A DNA stretch of 64,000 nt, taken from NCBI GenBank assembly GCA_017607445.1, contig JAEVHH010000004.1, positions 3,534,001 through 3,598,000 of the forward strand, given 5' to 3'. The notes beneath the pieces are model-generated. The model did no database searches, was not told where the DNA came from, and saw only the letters and a program-made list of their open reading frames with translations. Positions 35,127-46,829 of this stretch are shown here, one piece after another (position 1 is the first letter of the stretch; the number at the start of each line of letters is the position of its first letter). The DNA comes from Histoplasma ohiense. Lineage: Eukaryota > Ascomycota > Eurotiomycetes > Onygenales > Ajellomycetaceae. The translations under genes and the position numbers were made by a program.

Positions 35127-37384
35127 TTTCTTCCTTTTTTTTTTGACCCTCCCTTTACGAATCGAGGCATATCTTTTTGTCAGTTGAGAGGACTTTCCAC
35201 TGGACTGGGAGAGAAGTGTCTTGTCGACTGTTAGCTAGTATATTGCAGGGGTCTTGCAAAAGCGACAGTTTTTGTATATCGTTTTACTTGACTGATGCGG
35301 GCCAGGCTTTGTTCAAAGAAAGCCGGCAATCGATTCCGAAAAGTGAGGGGTGGAGATAATATAGAGTGTACGCCATCAGGCATATGTCGTGTGCCCCAGG
35401 GGGACGCATGTACAAGGCCTATCCTCGTTCAGCACCACATGGGGGCCATCTCATTCTTTCCCCCTTGTGCGAGCTGGTGAAATCAATGTACCAGGAATGC
35501 ACGTTTTTGCCAAGGAGTGGGGTCCACTTCAATTGGACTGCAATGACCAGGGTTTGGTCAGTGGTGGGTGGCGGTCGTGGCAACGATCGTTGCGAGCCCG
35601 AATTGATGTTGGCAATGGATTTAAGGTGAAAAGACTGTCCAAATAATTTGGCCGACGGGCGATTATCGGACGCCAGGAGCAACAGGGGTTTCCATGGTGT
35701 TATGAAAATGTTACAGCTCGCTGCTTGACCCGGAGCCTATCGGCAGACAAAACCTGAGGGCGCAGGCTATGTCGTGTATATCGCAACTATTAGGTGGCTA
35801 AATGCATACATACCTAGGTGCGTAAGGAGCCGAATCTTCAGCCTGCGCTCACCTTGGGCCGTGTGTTGGATATTTCGTCAAACAACTGATGGCAAGGGGA
35901 TAGATCCCTGAGGAATAACCCTTGCCCTTTTTTTTTTTGTTTGTGTTTTTGGTTTTTCCCCCTTCTTGTTGTGCAATAGAATACCCAATAGTTCTTTTTG
36001 CAAAGTAACGGCATGCTGGAAGGCAGTTAGTTACAGGATGTAGGGACCTGTTTTGGTTGTGAGAGGCATGCTAAAGAGGAGAGGTATAACTAGCAATGTA
36101 ACATGGCACAAGCACATCTGACTCCTGCTGTGAAAAAAGCGACGAATTAATTAATCATCCGGAGAGACCGGAAGGGATGTTGTTGCTTAGAGAGAACTCT
36201 GAAGTGAGACAATACTACAATAGTGACGACTGATGATATATTATCCTTTCTGCTCAGCCAGAAAAGGTGATGTTGTAGAGAAACGGAGCCGAGGTTAGAC
36301 CGAGTGTGATGATGTCTTCTGCTTGACATGGATATTTAGATAGCCACGTTGGATGACAGTAGTGACAACTGGCCCTGGTCCGAAGGAGACATTGCACTGA
36401 TGAATGAATGAATGGCTGGCAAGCATCAAGCCGATGTCGATGTAATATCACAACGCAGGAGGAGGCGCGCATATTGACGCTCAAACCTTCCAACACAGTG
36501 ATAAGACGACTCTCACAAGCATGAATTACTCACCATGTTAACATGTCTGTGATATAAGCCAACCAAGACGGACAGCCAAATAAGTGGTTGGCGCTTTTTT
36601 AAACCACGGAAGAGCCCGCAACTTAACCTTAACCAGTTCAGCACCAATGCTGAATGAATTTGCCTGTGAGGTCTGTGAGGAACGGTGAGAGCAGCATGCG
36701 GGCGTAGACGTAGAGGATGGTTCCAGTGGTTTGAGAAATAAGTGAGACTACGGGAGTAGTTATCACTTTCATCTGTCATCTGTTTCTGTAAATAGTCACA
36801 GAACTATCACTCTATCCCGTGCATGATGATGCTGGATTGGGGTGAAAGTTTGACATTTTTGGAAAATAAATAATTAGTTGATCAGCCAAATCGCCGCCCC
36901 CCTCTGGTCAGACAGAGAGACGCGCCAGCGCTTTGCCAACCGCTATTCTGCTGACATTAACTACGGCGTGCTTGTTGGAGTTATCCAGTCCTCCTATCGT
37001 ACGCTGGTCCAAGGTTGCCGTGCACCTGACGTTTGCCGTCTTCGGATCAGACAAACATCGTCGAACTTCGTTGCCCGACCCAATCCAAACTCAGCCAACC
37101 AACCACCATCCACCGGCAACAACAGCCACAACCATCAATCTCCCTAAGAGATTTGCAGATACCCGTCGATCTGGCTCGAGGTTTGCGCTGGTTTTCTAGG
37201 CTTTGTCACATTCTTACAATCACCTTCCTACGGCCACAGCAGAACTTGGCTTGCCGGCTAATAGTCCATCCACCTCCGCATCAGCCGTCAAATCTTCTCT
37301 TCACCGCAATCAACTCACCCTCGACAATGAAAATGGCCTGATCGTTCCGATGTCCATCGTCGGGACGTCCGCCATGTTTTGGAA
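35074..37384. other. Intergenic region APN2-MED12
   Basis: About 2.3 kb without a supported gene. It holds a CT microsatellite at 35092..35125 just after the APN2 stop and T-rich sequence near 35,930. The MED12 promoter and a likely long, C-rich 5' UTR lie at about 36,880..37,384. Open frames at 35.2 to 37.3 kb show no family resemblance. Confidence 0.55.
35092..35125. repeat. (CT)n microsatellite
   Basis: About 17 uninterrupted CT units, followed by T-rich sequence, within the 3' flank of APN2. Confidence 0.9.
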
Positions 37385-40300
37385 ATGATCCCCCATCCTT
37401 CTTCCCACCGACCGCCTTCCCGTCCCTCCGCTCCCAGTCGACGCTCGTCAGCCCACCTCTACCCTGCCTCAGACCCTTATCCGGCAATTGACTCCCGCCC
37501 GCACCAAAATACAGTCATCGACCTCACTGAGTCCGATCACAGTGGCGCGGCTGATGGCGAGCGGCCTGCCAAGAGACAGCGGCTGGATGCTGGCAATGGG
37601 CCTTCGCAGTCGTCCGATGACCCTCTCCAGAACCAACATCAACAACATCACCAATCCCAAAACCAGTCCAGCTCTCAACATCATGGTTCCTCCACGGCAA
37701 GCGAAGCTCCAGAATCTTCTATGAATCCTTTGGATCTCATGAATGCCTCTTCGACAGAACAGACCTCCCGGCCGCCATGGTCGTTTCGGAGCGATATACG
37801 GAGAACTGGTCCAGGGGCTCAGACGGAGCTCGCCCAGTGGTCGCAGTCTGCATCTTTGCCCCCGCTGCCTATTCGCCCTTGGAAATATGGCATCCAAGAA
37901 CGGTATGTCGCTGGTGCGACGAATCAGAAAAACAATGAGGAATGCGGGGAGGTGACGACGACACCGTATCGTATCGACGTTCCCTCCATTGCACCACGAT
38001 TCGCAGATAACAGTATGTCCTTTTACACTTGAAGAAATCCTGGTTAATGTTGTTTTCTTTTTCTGGATTTCTATCTCCCATTTACTAATGTGCATTGCAG
38101 AACCTGCGGATTTCACTCCTTGGAGAGGATCACACCCTGAAGACGTATTGTCAGAGCAAACCATCAAGCAAGGCTTCTATGACCGCTCTCCGGTGCCCCC
38201 TACTGAGAGCACGAGTGCCAGAACAAGTGTTTATCCCCATTTCAAGCGTCGTTCTGGATTGAAGCTCTTGTCATCCGTTTTTGCTGCAGCCCTCGAAAAA
38301 CGCCAGGCCTTATGTACAATCACCGCGGCGTCAACCTTTCGGCCTCCTCCCCGGGTTACACTAACCGATATCAAACGTGAGGCGTGGCTTCGCGATCTGG
38401 CAAACCCCTCTGTTCCGCTACGTAGACTTAGTCGCACTATACCACATGGAATCAGGGGCAAACTGCTTCTGGACCAATGCCTTGGGAAATCCATCCCCAT
38501 TTGTCGGGCTATATGGCTGGCCAAATGCGTGGGTGCCAACGAATTACGCGCATTCAAGAGAAAAGGGACCTCTGCGGGAGTTGCGAGTGGTCTCGAAACA
38601 AAATGGGTACGAGACTGGACTATCAGCGTACAGCAATTCATCGAGGGCGTGATTGCTAGTTTTGGCGATGCGAGCTGGAAATTGAGGATCTCTTATAGTA
38701 TCAGGCTCTCGGCACGGCTTTTTCTCGAACACCTGATCGAGCAAGATCATTTTCTAGATTGGTTTCTTACGTCCTTGGATAATTGTTCTTTCGAGAGCCT
38801 TCCTGTGTGGCTCCTCATGGTTGGGGTTTACTGGCAAAATATAGTCCGTTATCGCAAAAGGGCAAAGCGTTTGGCTGAGTGTTTACTGGAGAAACTCCGT
38901 CTGGTACGTTTTATCACAATTCCCCCCATTTTCCCCTCCCTATTCTCAGGACCTAGAAGCTGATGTTATATATTGCAGGTGTCTGACGCCGGTCAAAATG
39001 CACCCTTGAACCCCCTTGCGCAGCGCCTATCTCGCCTGACCAAAACATTAACCCTGTATCATCCATCCTCCTTTATTCTTCCTCGGACCTGGGCCAAATA
39101 CGAAAGTGTACTATCATCTTGTCTAGACATGAACCTCCCAGATGACAAGGCCGCTTTCCAAAACCTCAAGGCCAGAAACACTCGAGTTTGTCGGTTACAG
39201 AACGATCGTGGGAAACCCATACAATCTATCAATCAACGCCTCATCCAACTTCTTGACTCTTCTAGTGACGTTTCCGCCATTTGCTCAGAGTGCTTGAATA
39301 TATCTCAGGACTATAGCATCCTAGTCACCAAATTGATAGAATGGGCATCGACTTCCTTTCGGTATGGGACGGCGCGAACATACACGGTGGTGCGCGTTTT
39401 TCGGAAATGGAAAAGGTCAGGGGTCGATATCGACTCCCACATTCTTTCGTTCCTCATACAAGATCACCGGAAGTCAGGTGTCCGGTTTTCTGATGTGTAC
39501 CATGTTATTTGCGAACTGGTTCGATCACAATCATTCTCTGTAGCAAAATACCTGCAGTGGCTCATGGCACGTGGGGTTCTCAGCAATGTCTCTGACTTTC
39601 AGCAGATGGTACACTACCCCACCATTCCTGAATGTTATTCTATCCATGATCAAAATTGTTATCTAACGTGTACATTTGTAGCATGTTTCGGCTGACATCG
39701 GACTCCTCGGCCATCTTCCACCACATCGTCTCCCGAGCCATATATGGAATTTGCGGAATACGCTCTTGTCAAGGACGGGATTTTCAGTAGCTCTTGAGAA
39801 TGATACGATTCAACTCATTAAGGCTTCCGTTCGACGGCGCCTTCCCCACATGTTTCCTATGCTTTCTATAGATGGAGATGCTGAAATGACAGATGATGTT
39901 GATCTTACGTCGCTAAGCTGGACGGTAAGGTCAGAAATAGGAAATTGGATAAGGGATCAGGTAGCCTCTCATGTAAAAAATAGTCTCAAGTAAGTTGATT
40001 TTTTTATTTTTATTTATTTATTTACTTCAAAAAAATCGCTAGATACTACGTTACCGTTTCTTACCAGCTAATGGCGCACTAGAAGTGCTATTGACCGCGA
40101 TTTCGCAAGTGAAGTCAAAACATCGGCACTTACTCCTCAAGAATTTTTCGAAGTACGATATATTCTTGAATGTCTATGTGATTTCTCCATGCTTGCCGAC
40201 GTTTTGAAGTATGCTTCCGGATCCAACAATGTGACCGTAGTAGCATCAGCCGTCGACACACTGAACTATCATCTAGACTCGTTTAATGCCATCGGTGCTA

Positions 40301-42804
40301 CTGGTGATCTTTTCAAAAGCTTCACAGGAGCTTACGCTAGAATCAGCAAAACTGAATTATCGGTCCAAGATCTAATTGCTTCACTTTTGGATGTTGCCAT
40401 CAAGCTTCCAGCGGAATTGTCCACGCTTTCTATGCTCCGTCGAGATCAACTCCAACGGGATAGGAAGTTAGCCATGGCAGCTTGCTCTCCAGTCTCTGAC
40501 CACATTGTTGATACGCTAAATACAGCCAACCCCACATTCACGGAAGAACTGGATCAGCTGTTAACTTCCGGGAATAGCATGGACGAATCAACCATGACAC
40601 GAATTTTTGACACCCTTCGGAAGAAACTTGAAGCTGGCAGCGTAAATGGGGAACAAAGTTCGCATGAGACTGCGCGATATTTCGCAAACCTTAGGCCGTT
40701 CAATACCAAATTGTTCGATAACCTCATGATCAAATGGGTCATTTCGGTGCTGAGGTCGTCACCTCGACCAAAACTCTCCTCCATTTTACCACCCCTTATC
40801 GGCGTCGGATGCGTGACATTGCACTCTTTCTATGTACTTGCTAGAGCATTTCTGCATTCTGATGCGCATAAAAATGCCATTCCGGATTTGGCAGAGCTTC
40901 GCATCGATATGATTCAGCTACTAGACGATAAGCTGTCAAATGGGAATGGATCGCAGGGCCTGGTAAGTTTTGACAGATTTCCCACAAGTTGTAAAATGTT
41001 ACAGTTGCTTACGTACATTGTCTTCTTTTTCGCATCAAGGTTGCTTATCGGTTTAAAATTGCCCGGCAAGGGTACATGAGACAGTATTGTGGGGAATCTC
41101 TCGGCCTCATCCAAGATTTGCTCGCAAACCTTGACACTCCACCCAAGCAATTCAACAATGATCTGTTGAGTACCATTGTGACGCCTCTTTTGTGTGAAAT
41201 TATTGTTCGACACCCTTCTATTGTTGGTGCGGATTGTCGGGACCGTTTACTGGAAACATTTCCCGCCTGCATGAATTTAACACATCAGGCACTGGGTCGT
41301 TTTTTGGCGTCTCCAGTTCAAACTGGTAATGTTTTTTAACCCTGTGATGAGTGTTAATACAGCAACTAACTCGTCTAGGGATAGGCCTAGCTGCAGCCGA
41401 AAGAACTATAGAGTCGATCAATGATTTTTCATTACCATTGTGTCTAATAAACTTACGACTGCTGTTCAGTTTCGAGTGTGACAATGACGTGAAAAAACGT
41501 ATTTATGATGTCGTCTTTGAAGCGGCTAAATCAAATATGCATAAGGGTCAGTCCCATTGGATTGATGTTGTGGGAACCTTACATGCAGATGCAGCAAAAG
41601 AGGTGAGCAGGATACCATCTGAACTACAATTTGATGACAGTGCTGACTTCTTTTTTTCTTTTTTTTCGCAAAGATCCGCCAACGAGCAGAGGAGCAACTA
41701 CTGTCCCTTGTGCTCTCCTCCGATTCTCTACCGGCTAGCCCGGTATCCAAGTCCGATGCGCCAACATCTATAACCGCTTCTGCGCTCGTATGTCTGCGCA
41801 TAGTGGAGGATCTATCATTTAGCGTTCCGGAGAATGGTAGTCCTTCACTGGGTCCTATGCTGATCGAAAAGATGAACATGATTCTGCACAGAATTACCAT
41901 CCTTGAAAGCCACATCATGAATACCAATATAACCCAATATAACGACCAAGCCGCGGCCATTCGCCAGGCTCACGCGACCCAGGAATCTGCCATTACATTC
42001 TGGTTTTACATTTTGCTCCGTCTAGTCTCCATCCACCGGTCCACATTTACCCCAGGCACTCTGTCAAAATCCGACTTGGCTGACCAATCCCGCCTACTGA
42101 TCTCAATCACTTGCATCGCTCTATCGAAGACTCTCTCCCCCAAGGTCCCCTCCACCCGGCCCTACTACATTCCCCCAACCGCCCCTCTTACGTTTGCTGC
42201 TCCTCCCCAAGGTTCACAGCCTCAATCCCTTTTCTACAGCACCGATGCTGGCATATCGACCAATCTACGAACCCAAGCCCTAGATGTCGCTGCAACTCTC
42301 CTCGACTCTATCCCAGATGATAGTCGCCACCAATGCTCGCGTTTCTTCCGCGACCGCTGCCCTCCCTTTCTTCACCCACAAAACAACCCACGTCTTTTCT
42401 TTCTCCTCGGACCCCTAGCAGCAGACACTCAGCCATCGTCATCCACCATGCAGTCCTCCCAACAGCAGCCGGTAGCACCTAGCCTATCACAAGCAACACT
42501 AGCACGCCCCGCCTCAACTGTAACGCCAGCTTCTGGAGCACCTCCTGGTGCTAAGACAAACTCTTCGTCTTCCCAACAATTCCAAAGCGGCAACATCTAC
42601 AACACCACAAACTTCCTCCCCTTTGACGACCAGAATTCTCTTGTCGGTAAGTTGCGCGTACAGCATCCGGGCGGCATTGTGGGACGTTTTCCACTGCGGC
42701 CGTGGGAGATGCTGGAGGAGTCGGCGCCGGTTATTGGTGTTAATGACACGGCAGTGGATTTAGGATGGTTCGCAGCGAGGAGGGTCAGGGGTGATGTTAT
42801 ATGA
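37385..42804 (+). CDS. MED12: Mediator complex subunit 12 (Srb8)
   Basis: Eight exons: 37385..38012, 38101..38903, 38979..39608, 39682..39989, 40083..40962, 41040..41325, 41379..41602 and 41674..42804, giving 1,629 residues, typical for fungal Med12. The ATG at 37385 starts MIPHPSSHRP. A disordered, Gln- and Ser-rich N-terminus precedes the Med12 signature NKPADFTPWRGSHPEDVL across the first intron (residues about 209..225). Long helical repeats follow (NPLAQRLSRLTKTLTLYHPSSFILP), then a Pro/Ser-rich tail. Med12 is the scaffold of the Cdk8 kinase module, which controls Mediator binding to RNA polymerase II. All introns keep phase. Confidence 0.94.
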
Positions 42805-43737
42805 TGGGATAGGATGGGAGACGTGGACTCTAACGTGGACATGGACATGGTGGCCGTGGAGGAGAAAAGGTGGATATGAATATTTCGGTATATAATATGT
42901 GTTTCTCCCACCATTTTTTTCATACTTGTTTGTATATACTTGATGACCCTCGTGATTTTCCTACATCTTGCGTTTACCATATTCCCTCGGGGATTAACTG
43001 CTTTCTCCCACCTCACACAATTTTCTTTTTCTTTTCTTTTTCCTTTGCGGCATACTTTTATGATGGGATTGACGATACATACGTACATGCATACCTTTTA
43101 TTACATCTGTGCATTTTCATTGCTGTTTTGGGCGGCCCACATTTTGGGGTTATTCCTCATTTTTCAGTTTTCATCCCTTTTTTATGATGTTGGTTCCCTT
43201 GAGCGCTGTTATTCCCTTCTGCTTCTGCGTCCCTCATTTTGGGTTCTGCTTAGTTCTAGCATACATGCATGCATGCATGCATACCTACGTCCCGTACATA
43301 TTACCTTTCTTTCCCATGAAGCCGCATAGCATAATAGTAGCATTTTTGAGATTAAGACAGCCTCGTTCTGTCTTTGTATATACTCAGGTTATATAGAACA
43401 GGAGTCATGTTGTTTGTTTGTTCTGTACTCATGAAAGTATCTTGTATTGCAATTCGCAGAGCTTTTTCAACAAGTTTCTTTACATACATGAAGATATACT
43501 GGTAGTGATATCTGCGCATTGTGCAATTCCCATTTGCATTTTGGACGATTGAGCCCCATCCACGTGACCAAGCTCCGATGTGGTTTCTTCGATACTCAAT
43601 CAATCGATCAATCTAGCTTCGAACCCTTAACTTGCCGTTGGACACTAATACTGGGAAACATAAGGACCCATGTCCTGTTTCTGTTTCTATTTTTTTCATC
43701 CTTTGATAGCAGTTCCATTTTTGATTGACAAGCAACA
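42805..43737. other. Intergenic region MED12-CIA30
   Basis: About 930 bp, T-rich, with a short ATGC repeat at about 43,264..43,281. No gene is supported. It contains the MED12 3' UTR and the CIA30 promoter. Confidence 0.6.
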
Positions 43738-44944
43738 ATGATTCCCACAGCAAAATGCCTTGCCCAGTCACCCGGCTTCGTCAAAAGGAGCGCGGACGAG
43801 TTGGCCCGGTTTACTAAGATGGGTATGTCAAATCAACGAATGTTGCGGCATGCACGGCATGCATGCCACCGGGTATCAAACCAGATAGACGCATCCTTTT
43901 GCTAACTTCTGTTCAACAACTTAGCCTGGAACCTCGACGCCCTCTCCGTCCCTTACAAACCCTACCACCTCCTTGATTTCACCGATGAGAATACAATTGC
44001 GGGCTGCAAGACCATGTCCGACCGCGCCGTTGGTGGTTACAGCACTGCAAATCTGGACTATATCCCCGCAGATCCCGCCACCAATACCCCCGCACATGCC
44101 CGTTTTCATGGCTCGATATCCACCAAGTTGCCGCAGAATTGGAAGGTCCAGAGGACCGGTATGAGACCAATTTTCATGCATTTTACAAGAGGGTTTTCAT
44201 TAAAACGTTACAGGTTATGCGGCTTTCCGCAACAAAGACCGTGGGCCATGGCTCTTCGGCCGCCTCTACTGGGACGTGGACCCATACACCTACCTTGCGC
44301 TGCGCGTCAAATCCGACGGCCGCAGATACAAAGTAAACATCCAAACCGATTCCATCGTCGATACTGACATCCACCAACATCGCCTCTTCACCCACCACCA
44401 CCGCATTCCACAGTCCTCTTCCTCCGCAGATGCAACTTCATACTCTTCCGAGCAAGGCGAAGATGTCCCCGCCGCTCTGGCAGATTTCGCTCCCCAACAA
44501 CCCTCCCCTTCCAGCGCGTACACTCACACCACACCGCCAACTACCAACCCGGATTCCACCGGCTGGGAAACTATATTAATCCGGTGGAACGACTTTGTGC
44601 GTACGAATCTCGGCTTTGCCGTGGAGCCGCAGACGAGTATGGTACGGCAGCGCATCAAGTCCGTTGGTCTTGGCTTGACGGATCGTGTTCAGGGTCCGTA
44701 TGATTTACGCATTCACCGCATTTGGGCGACGAATGGGCTATCGGAAGAGGAAATGGAGGAGGAGAGGAGAATATGTGGGCCGAATGCGTTGCAGATGACG
44801 GGGAAGGAGTGGGGCCCTGGGAGAATTGGGAAACCTTCAATGGCTGAGCAGGAGGGAGAAGCGTTGGGGAAGTTGAAGAAGTTGAAGGAGGAGAGCGATG
44901 AGGTGATGGAGGAGAATAAGAAGAAGAGGGAGGATGAGTGGTGA
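43738..44944 (+). CDS. CIA30: Complex I intermediate-associated protein 30 (NDUFAF1 homologue)
   Basis: Three exons, 43738..43822, 43925..44158 and 44214..44944, give 349 residues. The N-terminus (MIPTAKCLAQSPGFVKRS) fits a mitochondrial targeting peptide. The CIA30 fold covers about residues 45..275: CKTMSDRAVGGYSTANLDY, ARFHGSIST, GPWLFGRLYWDVDPYTYLALRVK, then WETILIRWNDF and IKSVGLGLTDRVQGPYDLRI. A Glu/Lys-rich tail ends the protein. CIA30 is an assembly factor for the membrane arm of mitochondrial NADH dehydrogenase, first shown in Neurospora. The stop is 400 bp from the convergent ADE1 stop. Confidence 0.93.
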
Positions 44945-45344
44945 TGTCCTGTTCGAGGAAGGAAAACCTATGGAGGGTGGAGGAAATTGTGTTTTACATA
45001 GATGGAATGAGCGAAATTTCTTGGTTCATGGTGTGACGGAAATGGATTCTTTTATTTTTCCCATGTATATAGTTATGATGATATTGGCATGCCGCATGTG
45101 GCCACTTGGTTTTCGCACTATGAGCATTTATTGGCGTTGCTAGGGGACATACAGAATAAATATTTACCTCTTAATGAGAATTGGTGCATTTTTAAAAGTT
45201 CTAGAATACTATACAGGTCGTCAGAACATTGCCCATCACACATCTATCATGCAGACCATTTTCATCCATGTACAATAACCTTCCCTCCTAATTTTCGGAA
45301 ATACGGGTCCTGCGCCGGTTACCCACCAATTCCCAATATGTCTC
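44945..45344. other. Convergent intergenic region CIA30/ADE1
   Basis: 400 bp between two stop codons of convergent genes, so it holds only 3' UTRs and terminators. No distinct terminator element was identified. Confidence 0.6.
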
Positions 45345-46442
45345 CTAGACGGCGTAAGTATCACCCGTGATCTTTTCATACGCCTCCCGATACTTTTCCC
45401 CGGTCCTCCTAACCACCTCTTCATCCATACTCACCCCATCTTTGCCCTTCAGCCCACTCTTGACCAGCCAATCCCGCAAAAACTGCTTATCAAAACTCTC
45501 CTGCGACTTGCCAACCTCATAGTCCGCAGCAGACCAGAACCGCGACGAGTCCGGCGTAAGGACTTCATCAACCAATACCACTTCGTCCTTCTCCGTGTCG
45601 AGCCCGAACTCGAATTTTGTATCTGCGATGATGAGGCCCCGCGCGAGTGCATGGGCGTGGGCGGTTTCGTAGAGTTTTAGGGCCAGGGAGGATATTAGGG
45701 AAGCGTATTTGGGGCCGAGGAGGGTTACGGCTATAAATTGTCAGCTACGTTATCAGGAACATAACATGTATAGAGGGAAAGGGTAAAGTGGGGTGTGCTG
45801 GAGGAGTGGGGTTGTTACCCTGATCAGGATGAATATTCTCATCATGCTCTCCCTGCTCCGCCTTTGTGCTGGGAGTATATATGGGTCCATCAGGAAATCG
45901 CTGGCTTTCTTTCAAGCCCTCCGGCATCTTCATACCATGCACAGTGCCAGATTGTTGATATTCTTTCCAGGCTGAACCGGTGATGTAGCCCCTTACAATG
46001 GCTTCGATGGGGAATACCTTTAACATGCGCACTTGCATGCAGCGGTTTTGTAGGGCCGGTCGCAGTGATTCCGGAATCTGTGGGGGTAGGTCGAGCGTGA
46101 GGAAGTGCGTGCGTAGAGTCGGGATGGCGGTGGTAAGTATTTTGAACCAGTGGGTTGTCAGGAGGGTGAGGAGGGTGCCTTTGTTAGGGATTGGCTGGTT
46201 CAATTAAGAAATATATTAGTAAACCAAGGAAGGATCTGGAGTATATTTCCTCTTCTCTAAGTCACTGGATACTACTCGGATATATTGTATACATTTGCCA
46301 TAATTACGTCGTAGGCGGAGATGCGGTCCGTAGCTACGAAGAGGAGGGTTTGCGGGTCAACTTCGTACAGGTCGCGCACTTTACCCCGCGCGACGAGGGG
46401 GAGGACATCCTGCAGATTGCTGGTGGTTATTGGTTCGGCCAT
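45345..46442 (-). CDS. ADE1: SAICAR synthetase (phosphoribosylaminoimidazole-succinocarboxamide synthase)
   Basis: Three exons, 46442..46293, 46194..45819 and 45730..45345, give 303 residues, the usual length of yeast-type Ade1. The ATG at 46442 gives MAEPITTSNLQDVLPLVARG. Motifs are GKVRDLYEVD (nucleotide-binding start), DRISAYDVIM, IPNKGTLLT, EAIVRGYITGSAWKEYQ, DENIHPDQ and IADTKFEFG with LVDEVLTPDSSRFW. It ligates aspartate to CAIR in purine biosynthesis, in the cytosol. Intron phases are all consistent. Its start codon lies 387 bp from that of APC5 on the other strand. Confidence 0.95.
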
Positions 46443-46829
46443 AGCTGCTGAGGAGGGATATATAAATGTGTGTTGTGCGTATCGGCGGAGAATAGCGGGG
46501 CGGAGAATAAAATAAATTTGATATTCCGTCACGGCGGGGGAAAATTAGTCAGGGCTTGGCATCAGAGCTCTTTTGACGCGCGGAAACGAATAGACGCGAC
46601 TTTGATATAGACTTTGGGGGAGCAGAACAACGCTATTAGCCAATATAAAAGTGGCTAAGGATGCTCTGAACACCAACATACATAATAGATATACGAAATA
46701 CTCATGTTTGCTTTTGCCTTCCTAACACCAATGTCCCAAATGGCTTGCTGATGCCATTCTCGGCCATGGAAACCCCCTTTTTGCCCCATTCTATATGCAC
46801 AATAATACCCTTTGAAAGAAAGAGTCAAA
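46443..46829. promoter_or_regulatory. Shared divergent promoter region ADE1/APC5
   Basis: Start codons of ADE1 (minus) and APC5 (plus) are 387 bp apart. Both promoters must lie in this stretch. No specific factor site could be named with confidence. Confidence 0.55.
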
